Source: Candidatus Methylumidiphilus alinenensis (lineage in GTDB: Bacteria; Pseudomonadota; Gammaproteobacteria; Methylococcales; Methylococcaceae). Taken from it: 64,000 nt of DNA. Each line of letters starts with the position of its first letter. Position 1 is the stretch's first letter. Below are positions 33,296 to 41,871 of this stretch, one piece after another. The stretch is taken from positions 1 to 64,000 of the forward strand of contig QJPH01000301.1 in assembly GCA_003242955.1 (NCBI GenBank), written 5' to 3'. The notes beneath the pieces were generated by a model that did not search any database, had not been told where the DNA came from, and was given only the letters and a program-made list of their open reading frames with translations. A program made the translations under genes and the position numbers.

Positions 33296-35203
33296 TTATT
33301 TCGCCGAAGGCAGGGCGAACACGGTGAAGACGCCACCCAGCTTGGTGTGGGCCTTCAGGCTCTTGTACGCGCCCACCGCGCCCAAACCTGCGGTGTCTTC
33401 ATCCAAACCGGCCGCTTCGCCCACGCCAGCCCAGCCACCTAGGCCGGACAGGACACCAACATACTGCTTGCCATTGTGTGCCCAAGTGCTGACGTTGCCG
33501 ATGATGCCAGACGGGGTTTTGAACCGGTAGAGTTCAGCACCCGTATTGGCGTCACGGACTTTCAGGTAGCCTTCCAAAGTTCCGTAGATGACTACGTCAC
33601 CCGCTGTGGCGACCAAGCCGCCCCACAAGGAAAACGGTTCGCTGATGTTCCAAGCGACAGTACCAGTGGCCGGATCCCACGCCGTGAACGAACCCATGTC
33701 GGTGCTATTGTTCTTCTCGCCAGTCTTGACATCATGCCCCGCAGGGAAGATGTTCAAGGTCGCGCCGACGTAGGGCTGGCCTGCGGTGTACTCAACCTGG
33801 AACGGCTCGTAGGTCATGCAGGTGTGGTTGCCGGGGATGTAGATCAGCTTAGTCTTCGGCGAGTAGGCTACCGGAGGCTGGTTCTTCGCTCCCATGGCAG
33901 AGGGGCAGACCAAGTCATCATCGGCCGTGCCGGGCTTGCCATCGGGACCTGCACCTTGGGCCTTGTCTTCACCGCCCGTCTGGGTGGAGTACTTCGGATT
34001 GACTGCCGGAACGCCGGACTTCGGATCGACACCGGTGGTCCAGTTGGTGGCCTTGTCAAACTTCTGGGCAACCAACAGTTCGCCAGTTTCGCGGTCTAGG
34101 GTGTAGCCCAACCCGTTGCGGTCAAAGTGGGTCAACAGCTTGGTGTGGACTTTGCCATCGATGCCCTTGGCATCCTGGTCGATCAGGGTCATCTCGTTGA
34201 TGCCGTCGTAATCCCATTCGTCATGGGGAGTCATCTGATAGACCCATTTGGCAGCGCCAGTGTCTGCGTCACGCGCCCAAATGGTCATCGACCACTTGTT
34301 GTCGCCTGGACGCTGCACCGGGTTCCAAGTGGACGGGTTGCCCGAACCGTAGTAAACCAGGTTCAGTTTCGGATCATAGCTATACCAGCCCCAAGTGGTG
34401 CCGCCGCCGATCTTCCACTGGTCGCCCTGCCAAGTCTTCAAGGAAGAATCCTTGCCAACCGGAGCCATTTTGCCGTCGGTCCAAGTGGTGGTCTTTTCGG
34501 GATCGATCTTCATCTCGGCATCAGGACCGGTACTGTAAGCTTTCCAAGCCAAGGAGCCGTCTTTGGTGTTATAAGCCGCCAAGAATCCACGGACACCATA
34601 TTCGCCGCCGGAGATGCCGGTGATGACCTTGTCTTTGACAACAATAGGCGCATTGGTGTTGGTTTCGCCTTTCTTGGTATCACCATTTTTGATTTTCCAA
34701 ACCAATTTGCCAGTCTTTGCATCCAAGGCAATCAGAGTCGCATCGCCTTGGGCCAAGAAGATTTTGCCATCCCCATATGCCAAGCCGCGGTTGACCACGT
34801 CGCAACACATTACACCAATGACTTGCGTCTGGTCGGTGCCTGCGTCAGCGGCATATTGGTACTCCCACACCACGCTCTGGGTGTCTTGGTTCAAAGCGTA
34901 AACTTTGTGGGGGTAGCCAGTGTGGATGTAGATCAGTCCACCGACGACTAAGGGGCCGCCCTCATGGCCACGCAATGCACCCGTGGAAAAGGTCCACACA
35001 GGCTGGAGGTTCTTCGCAGTGTCTTTGTTGATTTCAGTCAAGGTGCTGTAGCGGGTACCATAGTAGTCGCCGCCCCAAGTCGCCCAGTTCTTAGTATCTT
35101 TGGCGAGGGCCTCGACTTCTGCGTTGGCCTGGGAAATGCTTGGTGCCGCCAGCAAAGCTGCAACGGAAGTAGCCACCAGCCAATTATTTACGGTTTTTTT
35201 CAT
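33296..35203 (-). CDS. xoxF: Lanthanide-dependent methanol dehydrogenase XoxF
   Basis: A periplasmic PQQ enzyme oxidising methanol. The 635-residue protein has a signal peptide (to about residue 27), an eight-bladed quinoprotein propeller, the vicinal disulfide Cys133-Cys134, metal ligands Glu201 and Asn289, and the catalytic Asp331. Asp333 two residues later (Trp-Asp-Tyr-Asp-Gly) is the extra carboxylate that marks lanthanide-using XoxF; calcium MxaF has Ala there. A strong GAGGAGGAAAC ribosome-binding site precedes the ATG. xoxJ lies downstream on the same strand, but no cytochrome xoxG is in the window. The clade looks XoxF5-like, an inference. Confidence 0.96.
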   Translation of the reverse strand: MKKTVNNWLVATSVAALLAAPSISQANAEVEALAKDTKNWATWGGDYYGTRYSTLTEINKDTAKNLQPVWTFSTGALRGHEGGPLVVGGLIYIHTGYPHKVYALNQDTQSVVWEYQYAADAGTDQTQVIGVMCCDVVNRGLAYGDGKIFLAQGDATLIALDAKTGKLVWKIKNGDTKKGETNTNAPIVVKDKVITGISGGEYGVRGFLAAYNTKDGSLAWKAYSTGPDAEMKIDPEKTTTWTDGKMAPVGKDSSLKTWQGDQWKIGGGTTWGWYSYDPKLNLVYYGSGNPSTWNPVQRPGDNKWSMTIWARDADTGAAKWVYQMTPHDEWDYDGINEMTLIDQDAKGIDGKVHTKLLTHFDRNGLGYTLDRETGELLVAQKFDKATNWTTGVDPKSGVPAVNPKYSTQTGGEDKAQGAGPDGKPGTADDDLVCPSAMGAKNQPPVAYSPKTKLIYIPGNHTCMTYEPFQVEYTAGQPYVGATLNIFPAGHDVKTGEKNNSTDMGSFTAWDPATGTVAWNISEPFSLWGGLVATAGDVVIYGTLEGYLKVRDANTGAELYRFKTPSGIIGNVSTWAHNGKQYVGVLSGLGGWAGVGEAAGLDEDTAGLGAVGAYKSLKAHTKLGGVFTVFALPSAK

Positions 35204-35519
35204 ATGTTTCCTCCTCGTAAGCCCCTTGCGGAGTTCGTTTCGATTAATGCCAATTTAAACCTAAAGCTGTAGGACGGATTCTTATTTTTTTGTAGAAATC
35301 TCCAAAGTGAAGATTGTGAAAATTCCAATACAAGACCGTCTAGGTGCGTAAATTGAATTATTTCAAGGCAAATGTCAATATGAATCGCCCATCGTTTGCG
35401 GCTTTTCGTAAAAAACACCTTCTTAGCGGGTAATTTTCCAGCAGAATGGCCTGTCAAGCGGTTGAATATCCCGTTGATGGAAGCGACAATGAACAGCAAT
35501 TCTCAACTGGAAGACCAGC
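35204..35519. other. Divergent promoter region between xoxF and the metallohydrolase gene
   Basis: 316 bp that must carry both promoters. Apart from the xoxF ribosome-binding site and a CAGCAATTCTCAACTG fragment near 35495 (similar to the ends of the AGCAATTCTCA family) I see no firm boxes or operators. Confidence 0.4.
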
Positions 35520-36446
35520 ATGTTCGAAAAATTCTTGATTCTAGCGACATTCCTTTCGACTTTGTTGGCATTCACTCAATCGAATGCCGAGGAGTTGAGC
35601 CTGCAAGAAGTCGCACCGGGCGTTTACGTGCATCAAGGCATCCATGCGCTGCCGGATCGCCAAAACCATGGGGAAATCGCCAACATCGGATTCATCGTCG
35701 GAGAGCGTTGCGTGGCAGTCATTGACTCCGGCGGAAGCCTTGCGCAAGGTCGCGCACTTAAAGCCTCGATTATGGAGAAAACCAAAGTCCCGGTTTGCTA
35801 TGTCATCAACACCCATGTCCACCCTGACCATATTTACGGTAACAGTGCATTCAAAGGGCAAGGCGTTTTTTTTGTCGGCCATGGCAAGCTAGCTCAAGCC
35901 ATGGCAGAGCGGGCATCCTATTACCTGGAAAGAGCCGGGCGTGACTTAGGGCTGGGGCTAAAGCCAGAGGATTTCATCCCACCCGATAAAACTGTGGGCT
36001 CGACCATGGAACTTGACCTTGGCGGCCGCAAACTGACGCTTACCGCCCACGGCCCAGCCCATACCAACAATGACCTCACGGTGTTTGATGACAAAACTCA
36101 AACCTTGTGGCTGTCAGACATGTTGTTCATGGGCCATCTGCCAGTCATTGATGGTAGCCTTTCCGGTTGGCTGAAGGAACTGGCAAAATTAACCCAAATC
36201 AAAGCCAAGCTGGCAATTCCTGGCCATGGACCGGTCGCTAGCGAATGGCCCAAGGCGGCAGAAGCCGAGACGCGATATCTGGAAATGTTGAGAAACGAAA
36301 TTCGCGGGTATATTAAACAAGGGAAAACCTTGGAACAGGCCATGGCGCAGGTGGGGCAAACTGCACGGGGTGATTGGCAATTATTTGACGATTTACACAA
36401 ACGCAACATCGCTACTGCTTTTGCCGAATTGGAGTGGGAGGACTGA
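35520..36446 (+). CDS. Quinoprotein relay system zinc metallohydrolase
   Basis: An exported metallo-beta-lactamase-fold protein of 308 residues: signal peptide to about residue 23, then His99-x-His101-x-Asp103-His104 in Asn-Thr-His-Val-His-Pro-Asp-His, a later His in Thr-Ala-His-Gly-Pro-Ala-His, an Asp in Leu-Trp-Leu-Ser-Asp-Met, and His in Pro-Gly-His-Gly-Pro. This binuclear zinc family recurs beside PQQ alcohol dehydrogenases and SoxYZ-like carriers, a set named a quinoprotein relay system in protein-family databases. The substrate is unknown. It is divergent from xoxF. Confidence 0.85.
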   Translation: MFEKFLILATFLSTLLAFTQSNAEELSLQEVAPGVYVHQGIHALPDRQNHGEIANIGFIVGERCVAVIDSGGSLAQGRALKASIMEKTKVPVCYVINTHVHPDHIYGNSAFKGQGVFFVGHGKLAQAMAERASYYLERAGRDLGLGLKPEDFIPPDKTVGSTMELDLGGRKLTLTAHGPAHTNNDLTVFDDKTQTLWLSDMLFMGHLPVIDGSLSGWLKELAKLTQIKAKLAIPGHGPVASEWPKAAEAETRYLEMLRNEIRGYIKQGKTLEQAMAQVGQTARGDWQLFDDLHKRNIATAFAELEWED

Positions 36447-36505
36447 CTGAAGCGCCCAGCAATTCTCAGTTTGGGCCAGAAACGATAAATATAACCTCGT
36501 CATTT

Positions 36506-37705
36506 ATGTTACACCAGATCAGCCTTTTATCAGTTTTTTGTATGGCTTGTGCATTGAGTCCCGGCGCAGTGGCAACAGTACAACAATCTCACCCCCCAAC
36601 AGGAACGGACAATTCCTTTCATTTAAAGAATGCTTTGCCTACCTGCAATCATTCAAGCAAAAAGAAAAGTATTGAATGGTTTTTAAAGCTAGCCAGTCCT
36701 TCCTATCGCAACGGGTTTCAAGAAGCAGAAGCTGCTGCAAATACGAATTGTAATAACCTGGAAAAAGCGGCCGGACATGGAAACGTTGTCGCCATGTCTT
36801 GGCTGGCCGCCGGTCATATTCTCGGGCACATGGGATGCGGCTCTTTGCCAATCGATGAAAAACAAGCGTATAAATGGGCTAATAAAGCGAGTGACCATGA
36901 TTCTCCAGAAGGATGGCTTACTTTAGGAAGTGCGTATCGAAAAAGAAAACGGGCAAAAGAAGCCATGGCGAGTTATGAACGGGCCGTGTCTGGCGGAAGT
37001 GTGGAAGCGAAATATTGGCTTGCAACTTTATTAAGCCTGACAGAAGGTGTCCAGCAGCGTGAGCGAATTGAAGGGTTGCTCAAAGATGGCATGGCAGTCA
37101 ATGATTATAGATCTGTCATTATGCTTTTGGAGATTGACTATAATTTTGGAGCCGAAAAAAACCAAGCAGAATCTATTTTGGTACACTGGGCAGGGCTTTG
37201 CAATGTTGAGGCTATGCGTGGGCTTGGTCAATGGTATTTAAAAAGCAATGAGAACGACAAGGCCAGCGAATGGTTAAGCAAAGCCGCATCATTGGGTGAC
37301 GGGCAAGCTAAAAAAATCATGTCCTCTTTGAACTTACAAGCCGACAATACTAATAATGACCAAATAGTGACAAGACAACAGGTTATTTATTCCGTTACTC
37401 TTGAAAGACCCCGATATCCAGTACCCGGAACGACTAGCGCGAACTTAAAATTGCAGAATGAAGTAGTGGCAATTTTATCCTCGCATGAATCTAGGTTTGG
37501 ATTAATGAATAATGAGAATTGCAAAAAACATATAATAATATATACAAAGGTATTAAAAAAATCAACAACCAATAACAAAAACACTACAACAGAAAGATGG
37601 GATATTGATCGTTGCGGGAAAATAAAACCTTATATTATTAATCTTATTTCAGATAATAATGGCGGAACTTTTATTAATATACCAAATATAGACAGATATA
37701 AATAA
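36506..37705 (+). CDS. Exported Sel1-like repeat protein
   Basis: From ATG 36506 the 399-residue product has a signal peptide (Met-Leu-His-Gln-Ile-Ser-Leu-Leu...) and several Sel1/TPR-like helical repeats to about residue 270 (Ala-x2-Gly-x3-Ala, Trp-Leu-Ala, Ala-x3-Tyr-Glu-Arg-Ala-Val-Ser-Gly-Gly). A more polar C-terminal domain follows, ending in an AT-rich, Asn/Lys/Ile-rich stretch that differs in composition from its neighbours and may be a late acquisition. Sel1 repeats mediate protein contacts. It lies between two quinoprotein-associated genes, but a link to methanol oxidation is only positional. Confidence 0.7.
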   Translation: MLHQISLLSVFCMACALSPGAVATVQQSHPPTGTDNSFHLKNALPTCNHSSKKKSIEWFLKLASPSYRNGFQEAEAAANTNCNNLEKAAGHGNVVAMSWLAAGHILGHMGCGSLPIDEKQAYKWANKASDHDSPEGWLTLGSAYRKRKRAKEAMASYERAVSGGSVEAKYWLATLLSLTEGVQQRERIEGLLKDGMAVNDYRSVIMLLEIDYNFGAEKNQAESILVHWAGLCNVEAMRGLGQWYLKSNENDKASEWLSKAASLGDGQAKKIMSSLNLQADNTNNDQIVTRQQVIYSVTLERPRYPVPGTTSANLKLQNEVVAILSSHESRFGLMNNENCKKHIIIYTKVLKKSTTNNKNTTTERWDIDRCGKIKPYIINLISDNNGGTFINIPNIDRYK

Positions 37706-37733
37706 TATCGCGATTTACAGTGCTTTCCATATC

Positions 37734-37822
37734 GTAAGCGTTCACCTCCCCCAAGGAACGTGGATGTCTCGTCCGCCCTATGCGGGCAGGATGTCCGTGT
37801 TCCCAGGGGGCTGAATGTTTAC
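37734..37822. mobile_element. Decayed GTAAGCG-end MITE before the SoxYZ-like gene
   Basis: Left end GTAAGCGTTCACCTCCCCC is intact; the right end (GGGGGCTGAATGTTTAC) has several changes. The cargo is a GATGTCTCGTCCGCCC / GGGCAGGATGTCC hairpin. No target duplication remains. Confidence 0.6.
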
Positions 37823-37851
37823 ACTTAACCCAGTGAACAGGAGATGAACAA

Positions 37852-38664
37852 ATGAAAACCTACCCAATCTTCAAGGCATCTTGCCTTATCATTGCCGGCC
37901 TGATATTTGCCAACTTGGCCCTTGCCGCTGGTGAAGAAGACGCCGCTTGGAACAATGTGTTGAAGAAAAAATATTTCGGTGACCGCAACATTGATGAAAG
38001 CACGTCCCCCATCGAACTGACGGCCCCCTATCGAGCCGAAGACCCGGCGCTGGTGCCTGTCTCGATCTCGGCAAAAATTCCTCAGACCCCTAGCAATTAC
38101 ATCAAAACCATCACGCTGATTATCGACAACAACCCCGTGCCGTTTGCGGCGACTTTCCATTTCACCCCTGAGAGCGGCAAGGCGGACATCGCCACTCGGT
38201 TGCGATTCAATGCTTACACTAACATCCGGGCGATAACCGAAACTAACGACGGGAAACTCAGCATGGTCAAATCCTACGTCAAGGCCAGCGGCGGTTGTTC
38301 CGCGCCGATCGGAGCAGACCTCGACGCCGCAATGGCACGCATGGGCAAAATGAAGTTCAGGCTAGAAGGCGACAAGTTAGCTTTGAACCAACCCAACCAG
38401 ACCCAATTGCTGGTTAGCCACCCAAGCATCAGCGGAATGCAAATGGATCAGATCAGCCGTATGATAAAGCCCGCTCATTTTGTCAATCAGGTCAAGATCA
38501 GCTTCAATGGCAAACCCGTATTGAGCGCGGAAACTGACATTGCCCTTAGCACCGATCCGAATTTTCGCTTCTATTTCATCCCTGACAAGGCAGGCGAACT
38601 GAAGGCCGAGGTGAAAGACAACCAAGGCAAGGAGTTTTCCTACACCCAAGCAGTTTCACCCTAA
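37852..38664 (+). CDS. Quinoprotein dehydrogenase-associated SoxYZ-like carrier
   Basis: A 270-residue exported fusion of SoxY-like (about residues 30-155) and SoxZ-like (about 165-268) domains, with a signal peptide ending Ala-Leu-Ala-Ala (about residue 26). In SoxYZ a C-terminal Cys of SoxY carries the sulfur substrate; here Cys149 in Gly-Gly-Cys-Ser-Ala-Pro lies at the end of the SoxY-like part, so a covalent carrier role is plausible. Homologues accompany PQQ dehydrogenases together with the zinc metallohydrolase two genes upstream. The carried group is not known. GAGATG lies near the ATG. Confidence 0.87.
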   Translation: MKTYPIFKASCLIIAGLIFANLALAAGEEDAAWNNVLKKKYFGDRNIDESTSPIELTAPYRAEDPALVPVSISAKIPQTPSNYIKTITLIIDNNPVPFAATFHFTPESGKADIATRLRFNAYTNIRAITETNDGKLSMVKSYVKASGGCSAPIGADLDAAMARMGKMKFRLEGDKLALNQPNQTQLLVSHPSISGMQMDQISRMIKPAHFVNQVKISFNGKPVLSAETDIALSTDPNFRFYFIPDKAGELKAEVKDNQGKEFSYTQAVSP

Positions 38665-38693
38665 AAACCTAACATCCCTGAGTTGTTACGTTT

Positions 38694-38822
38694 GGCCTTG
38701 GTCATCATCGTTCAGCCCAATGGGTGAGCTTGTGGAGTGCGGCGACTTGTCGCCGCATGGCTCGGAAAGCGGCGACAAGTCGCCGCACTCCACATTTGGT
38801 GGGCTGAACGATGACCAAGGCC
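38694..38822. mobile_element. 129-bp GGCCTTGGTCATC inverted-repeat element (complete copy)
   Basis: GGCCTTGGTCATC...TTCAGCCCA and TGGGCTGAACGATGACCAAGGCC are inverted, enclosing GTGGAGTGCGGCGAC / GTCGCCGCACTCCAC. Partial copies are at 729-786 and 1877-1918. Its outward-reading end contains ATGACCAAGGCC, a ready-made start codon. It lies between the SoxYZ-like and PEBP genes. Confidence 0.75.
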
Positions 38823-38849
38823 TTTCGTTTTTATAAAATTGGAATTCCC

Positions 38850-39425
38850 ATGTCGATCAAAACACAATCTTTACCCTGCGCATGGTTGTTTACAGTCTTG
38901 TTGTCATGCGCAAGCCATGCCGCCGAACCACCCAAGCAAGAGACTCAGCCCATGAAAATTGAATCCCCCGCCTTTTCACAACGCGGGGAAATACCCAGCC
39001 GTTTCACCTGCGACGGCAGCGATGTTTCCCCGCCTCTGTCTTGGTCGGAACTGCCTGTAGGCACTAAAAGTTTGGCATTGATTGTCGACGACCCGGATGC
39101 GCCCGACCCCAAGGCACCGAAGATGACTTGGGTGCATTGGGTAATTTACAACTTGCCCAAAGACAGCGGCGGATTGTCAGAGGCTGTGAAAACTGACAGC
39201 CTACCTGCCGGAACAAAGCAGGGACTCAACGATTGGAAACGCATCGGCTACGGTGGGCCCTGTCCGCCCATCGGCCAACATCGCTATTTCCATAAACTTT
39301 ATGCCTTGGACATTGTGCTGCCCGATTTGGGGCTACCCACCAAGGCCAAACTTGAACAGGCCATGCAAAGCCATATTCTCGCCAAAGCCGAGTTGGTTGG
39401 GGTTTACCAGCGAGGCAAGCAATAG
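38850..39425 (+). CDS. YbhB/YbcL-family (PEBP, Raf-kinase-inhibitor-like) protein, exported
   Basis: The 191-residue product has a signal peptide (to about residue 25) and the PEBP fold: Ser-Arg-Phe-Thr-Cys-Asp-Gly-x-Asp-Val-Ser-Pro-Pro-Leu near residue 50, Asp-Asp-Pro-Asp-Ala-Pro near 80, Trp-Val-His-Trp-Val near 94, and Gly-Gly-Pro-Cys-Pro-Pro-x-Gly-x-His-Arg-Tyr near 140. Bacterial members are small periplasmic or cytosolic proteins of unclear role. ATG 38850 gives a proper signal peptide; an in-frame ATG at 38811 lies inside the upstream repeat. Confidence 0.88.
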   Translation: MSIKTQSLPCAWLFTVLLSCASHAAEPPKQETQPMKIESPAFSQRGEIPSRFTCDGSDVSPPLSWSELPVGTKSLALIVDDPDAPDPKAPKMTWVHWVIYNLPKDSGGLSEAVKTDSLPAGTKQGLNDWKRIGYGGPCPPIGQHRYFHKLYALDIVLPDLGLPTKAKLEQAMQSHILAKAELVGVYQRGKQ

Positions 39426-39445
39426 TCGGAGTGCAATAGTTTAAG

Positions 39446-39640
39446 TTGAAGCGATGTAACTACCCCATTGAAACAACAGCGGTGGGCACGACACCCGGCA
39501 GTTTCAAGGTCAACGAAACTGGCGCTGCGACCTACACGATACCGATCACCGTCCCGCCTGGTACGGCGGGCATGGCCCCGACACTATCCATCAACTTCAA
39601 CAGCCAAAGTGGCAACGGCTCGGTGAGGTATAAGTCATAG
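39446..39640 (+). pseudogene. Remnant of an RHS/SpvB-type toxin N-terminus
   Basis: About 55 codons read Thr-Thr-Pro-Gly-Ser-Phe-x-Val-Asn-Glu-Thr-Gly-Ala-Ala-Thr-Tyr-x-Ile-Pro-Ile and Pro-Pro-Gly-Thr-Ala-Gly-Met-x-Pro-x-Leu-Ser-Ile, typical of the beginning of SpvB/RHS-type secreted proteins. The frame stops at 39640 just after Asn-Ser-Gln-Ser-Gly-Asn-Gly, where the full protein would continue for over a thousand residues. Confidence 0.65.
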
Positions 39641-39699
39641 GCGAAATCCGACTAGATCATATAATATGGCAACACCGCCAAGCCCCCTGACTGGGAAGA

Positions 39700-40168
39700 G
39701 AAGTCTCACGCAAAGCTCGCAAAGGCGCAACGTAGGGCAATTTACTTTGCGTCTCTGTGCCTTTTGCTCGTTCCCAAGCTCCTGCTTGGGAATGCGGTCT
39801 TTGAAGCTCCAGCTTCCCGACAGGATGGCAAGCAGGAGCTTGTAAGGGATGGGTTCCCAAGCGGGAGCTTGGGAACAAGCGAAATTTATTATGCTCGTTC
39901 CCAAGCTCCTGCTTCACTGCCATTAAGTTAAGCCGTCATTCCGGCATGGACCGCCGGAATCCAGATTGCAGGGATGCCGACAATCTATGCCATCCATGGA
40001 GCCTAGGTTCCGGCGATCCCTGCCGGAACGACGCGCTTTTCTTAACTTAATGGCAGTGAAGCTCCTGCTTGGGAATGCGGTCTTTGAAGCTCCAGCTTCC
40101 CGGCAGGTTGGCAAGCAGGAGCTTGTAGAGGATGGGTTCCCAAGCTGGAGCTTGGGAACCAGCGGAAG
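39700..40168. repeat. Family C and ACGTTGCG repeats split by a CACTGCC element
   Basis: A partial ACGTTGCG-type unit (about 39700-39750) precedes two family C blocks (about 39768-39914 and 40059-40168) with GTTCCCAAGC...GCTTGGGAAC hairpins. The CACTGCC element at 39915-40058 lies between them. Confidence 0.65.
39915..40058. mobile_element. 144-bp CACTGCC MITE inserted in a family C repeat
   Basis: Perfect ends CACTGCCATTAAGTTAAG (39915-39932) and CTTAACTTAATGGCAGTG (40041-40058). AAGCTCCTGCTT is duplicated at 39903-39914 and 40059-40070 (12 bp). The empty site is visible at about 39779-39790 in the neighbouring family C unit. The cargo matches the copy at 9038. Confidence 0.85.
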
Positions 40169-40291
40169 GACACCTGTCGCGGCCCCTGGTTTGCCATCCC
40201 TGGACGCTAGATTTCGGCATCCCTGCCGAAAAGACGGGCCTCCAACACTTGTGCATAACGACGAGACTTGGAGCTTGGGAACCAGCGGAAA

Positions 40292-40594
40292 CAAGCCGCC
40301 GCCTTTGCTGGCCTCGCCCCGAAGCTGCAAGAGTCCGGCAAGTGGAAAGGCAAGACCACCCTTTCTAAAACCGGCGACCCTGGCCTGCGCAAGGCCCTTT
40401 ACATGCCTATCCTTAACGCTTGGCAATATAACCCAGCCATCCGCGCCTTTTGCGAACGTCTTGTTGCCAGCGGCAAAAACGGCATGGCCGTCGCCTGCGC
40501 CGCCATGCGCAAGATGGTCCACATCGCCTTTGCCATCCTTAAATCCGGCAAGCCGTTCGACCCGAAATTTAAGCTTGCAAAAGCGGCCGCATGA
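40292..40594 (+). pseudogene. C-terminal fragment of an IS110-family transposase
   Basis: About 100 codons match the IS110/IS116/IS902 C-terminal domain: Ala-Gly-Leu-Ala-Pro-Lys near the start, Leu-Ser-Lys-Thr-Gly-Asp-Pro-Gly-Leu-Arg-Lys-Ala-Leu-Tyr, then Ala-Ala-Met-Arg-Lys-Met-Val-His-Ile-Ala-Phe. The N-terminal DEDD catalytic domain is missing, replaced by family C repeat sequence, so the copy is dead. Confidence 0.8.
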
Positions 40595-40640
40595 CGGTAT
40601 CTACATGGATTGGGCCGTAGATACTGTTAATGTTGTCAAG

Positions 40641-41140
40641 GTCCGTAGGGCGGAACCATGGACGGGTTCAGCCGAATGCTATGGACTGGTCGTCAGCATT
40701 CGGCGGATCACATCTCCGCCGGACGGGATTTGTAATCCCTTCCGTAACATTTTGTGCAACGGCAGGTCCGTAGGGCGGAACCATGGACGGGTTCCGCCGA
40801 ATGTTATGGATCGGTCGTCAGCATTCGGCGGATCACATCCCTGTATCCGCCCTACATGTCTGTGTACATCGGGTTGCCGATTGGCCTTACTCAAGCTTTA
40901 TTCGGTTTGTCGAGCATGGCATTTACCCGCTCGATTGGGGATGTGATGGGAAGTTTGATATTTGTGGCGGCGAATGACTTTTAGGGCGTGGATGGGTTGA
41001 GCTTGCGAGGTCCATCAATCGTGATGACCGGAAACGCGAACGATGTGCCTCGTTCCTCGGCACATTCTACGGGGTGTCCATCAACCGCGACAGCCGAAAA
41101 CACGAACGATGCGCCTCGTTCCACGGCGCATCCTACGACG
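40641..41140. repeat. Repeat-rich gap between the IS110 remnant and the TetR gene
   Basis: GTCCGTAGGGCGGAACCATG occurs at 40641 and again at 40766, each followed by a CAGCATTCGGCGGATCACAT partner. A hairpin series with CGATGTGCCTCGTTCC / CGATGCGCCTCGTTCC lies at about 41040-41140. The stretch 40860-40983 can be read as a short hydrophobic peptide, but I cannot support a gene. Confidence 0.5.
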
Positions 41141-41168
41141 AGGTTCAAAAAAAATCGGCATTGATTTT

Positions 41169-41182
41169 TAAACAACCGTTTA
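41169..41182. promoter_or_regulatory. Operator-like palindrome upstream of the TetR-family gene
   Basis: TAAACAACCGTTTA (arms TAAAC/GTTTA) is followed by the palindrome ACAATTGT and a second TTTGTTTAA motif, in an AT-rich stretch 41-55 nt before the regulator start. Autoregulation by the TetR-family protein is plausible but inferred. Confidence 0.35.
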
Positions 41183-41223
41183 ATACAATTGTTTCTAACA
41201 TTTGTTTAATATAGGCGTTTTAA

Positions 41224-41871
41224 ATGTCAGCCCCCTCTTGCAATGACCCAAGCCGCGATAGGCTGCTAATGGCGGCGGTGGAAATCTTCGCCGAACATGG
41301 CTTTCGTGATGCAACGGTGCGGGATATTTGCGCCAAGGCCGAAGTCAACCCAGCTTCGGTGAATTATTACTTCGGCGGGAAAGAGAAGCTCTATGCGGAG
41401 TCCCTACACTTCGCCTTCGCCCAAGCCGACCAACGTTACCCGCTAGGCGATGTATTAAATTCGAATTTATCGGCTGAACAATGCCTTACGGCCTTCATTC
41501 AACAATTCCTTTATAAGCTCTTGGATGATACGTCGCTAGGCCATCATAGCAAATTGATCGCCCGTGAGATTACCGACCCCACCAGCGCGTTGGATGGAAT
41601 CATAGCCACTGCCATCGCCCCCCAATTCGCCATGCTGAAAGAGGTTCTTCCTGCTTTGCTGGGGTCTGGCTGGAGTGATAAGGATATTTACCGCTGCATT
41701 TTAAGCATTCTCGGGCAGTGCCTAATGTACATGCATTCACGTTCCGTCATTGACCGCGTTTGCCCCGAGGTCATCGCCACCCCGGAAGAAATCAATCGCA
41801 CTTCGGAACATATTGCCAGTTTTTCCTTGGCCGCGCTCAGGCAGTTTAACCAAGAGGGAAGCCAAGCATGA
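41224..41871 (+). CDS. TetR-family regulator, CecR/YbiH-like
   Basis: A 215-residue repressor. The N-terminal helix-turn-helix (about residues 10-60) has Ala-Ala-Val-Glu-Ile-Phe-Ala-Glu-His-Gly-Phe, Ala-Thr-Val-Arg-Asp-Ile-Cys-Ala-Lys-Ala-Glu-Val-Asn and Val-Asn-Tyr-Tyr-Phe-Gly-Gly-Lys-Glu-Lys-Leu-Tyr. The C-terminal domain resembles that of CecR (Ile-Ala-Arg-Glu-Ile-Thr-Asp-Pro-Thr near 115). It overlaps the following permease by 4 bp (ATGA), so it heads the export operon and probably represses it in response to a small exported molecule. Confidence 0.88.
   Translation: MSAPSCNDPSRDRLLMAAVEIFAEHGFRDATVRDICAKAEVNPASVNYYFGGKEKLYAESLHFAFAQADQRYPLGDVLNSNLSAEQCLTAFIQQFLYKLLDDTSLGHHSKLIAREITDPTSALDGIIATAIAPQFAMLKEVLPALLGSGWSDKDIYRCILSILGQCLMYMHSRSVIDRVCPEVIATPEEINRTSEHIASFSLAALRQFNQEGSQA

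Noticed and set aside
40860..40983. Short hydrophobic frame after the GTAGGGCGG repeats
   Set aside because: No ribosome-binding site and no recognisable domain; it could be a tiny membrane-protein remnant but cannot be supported.
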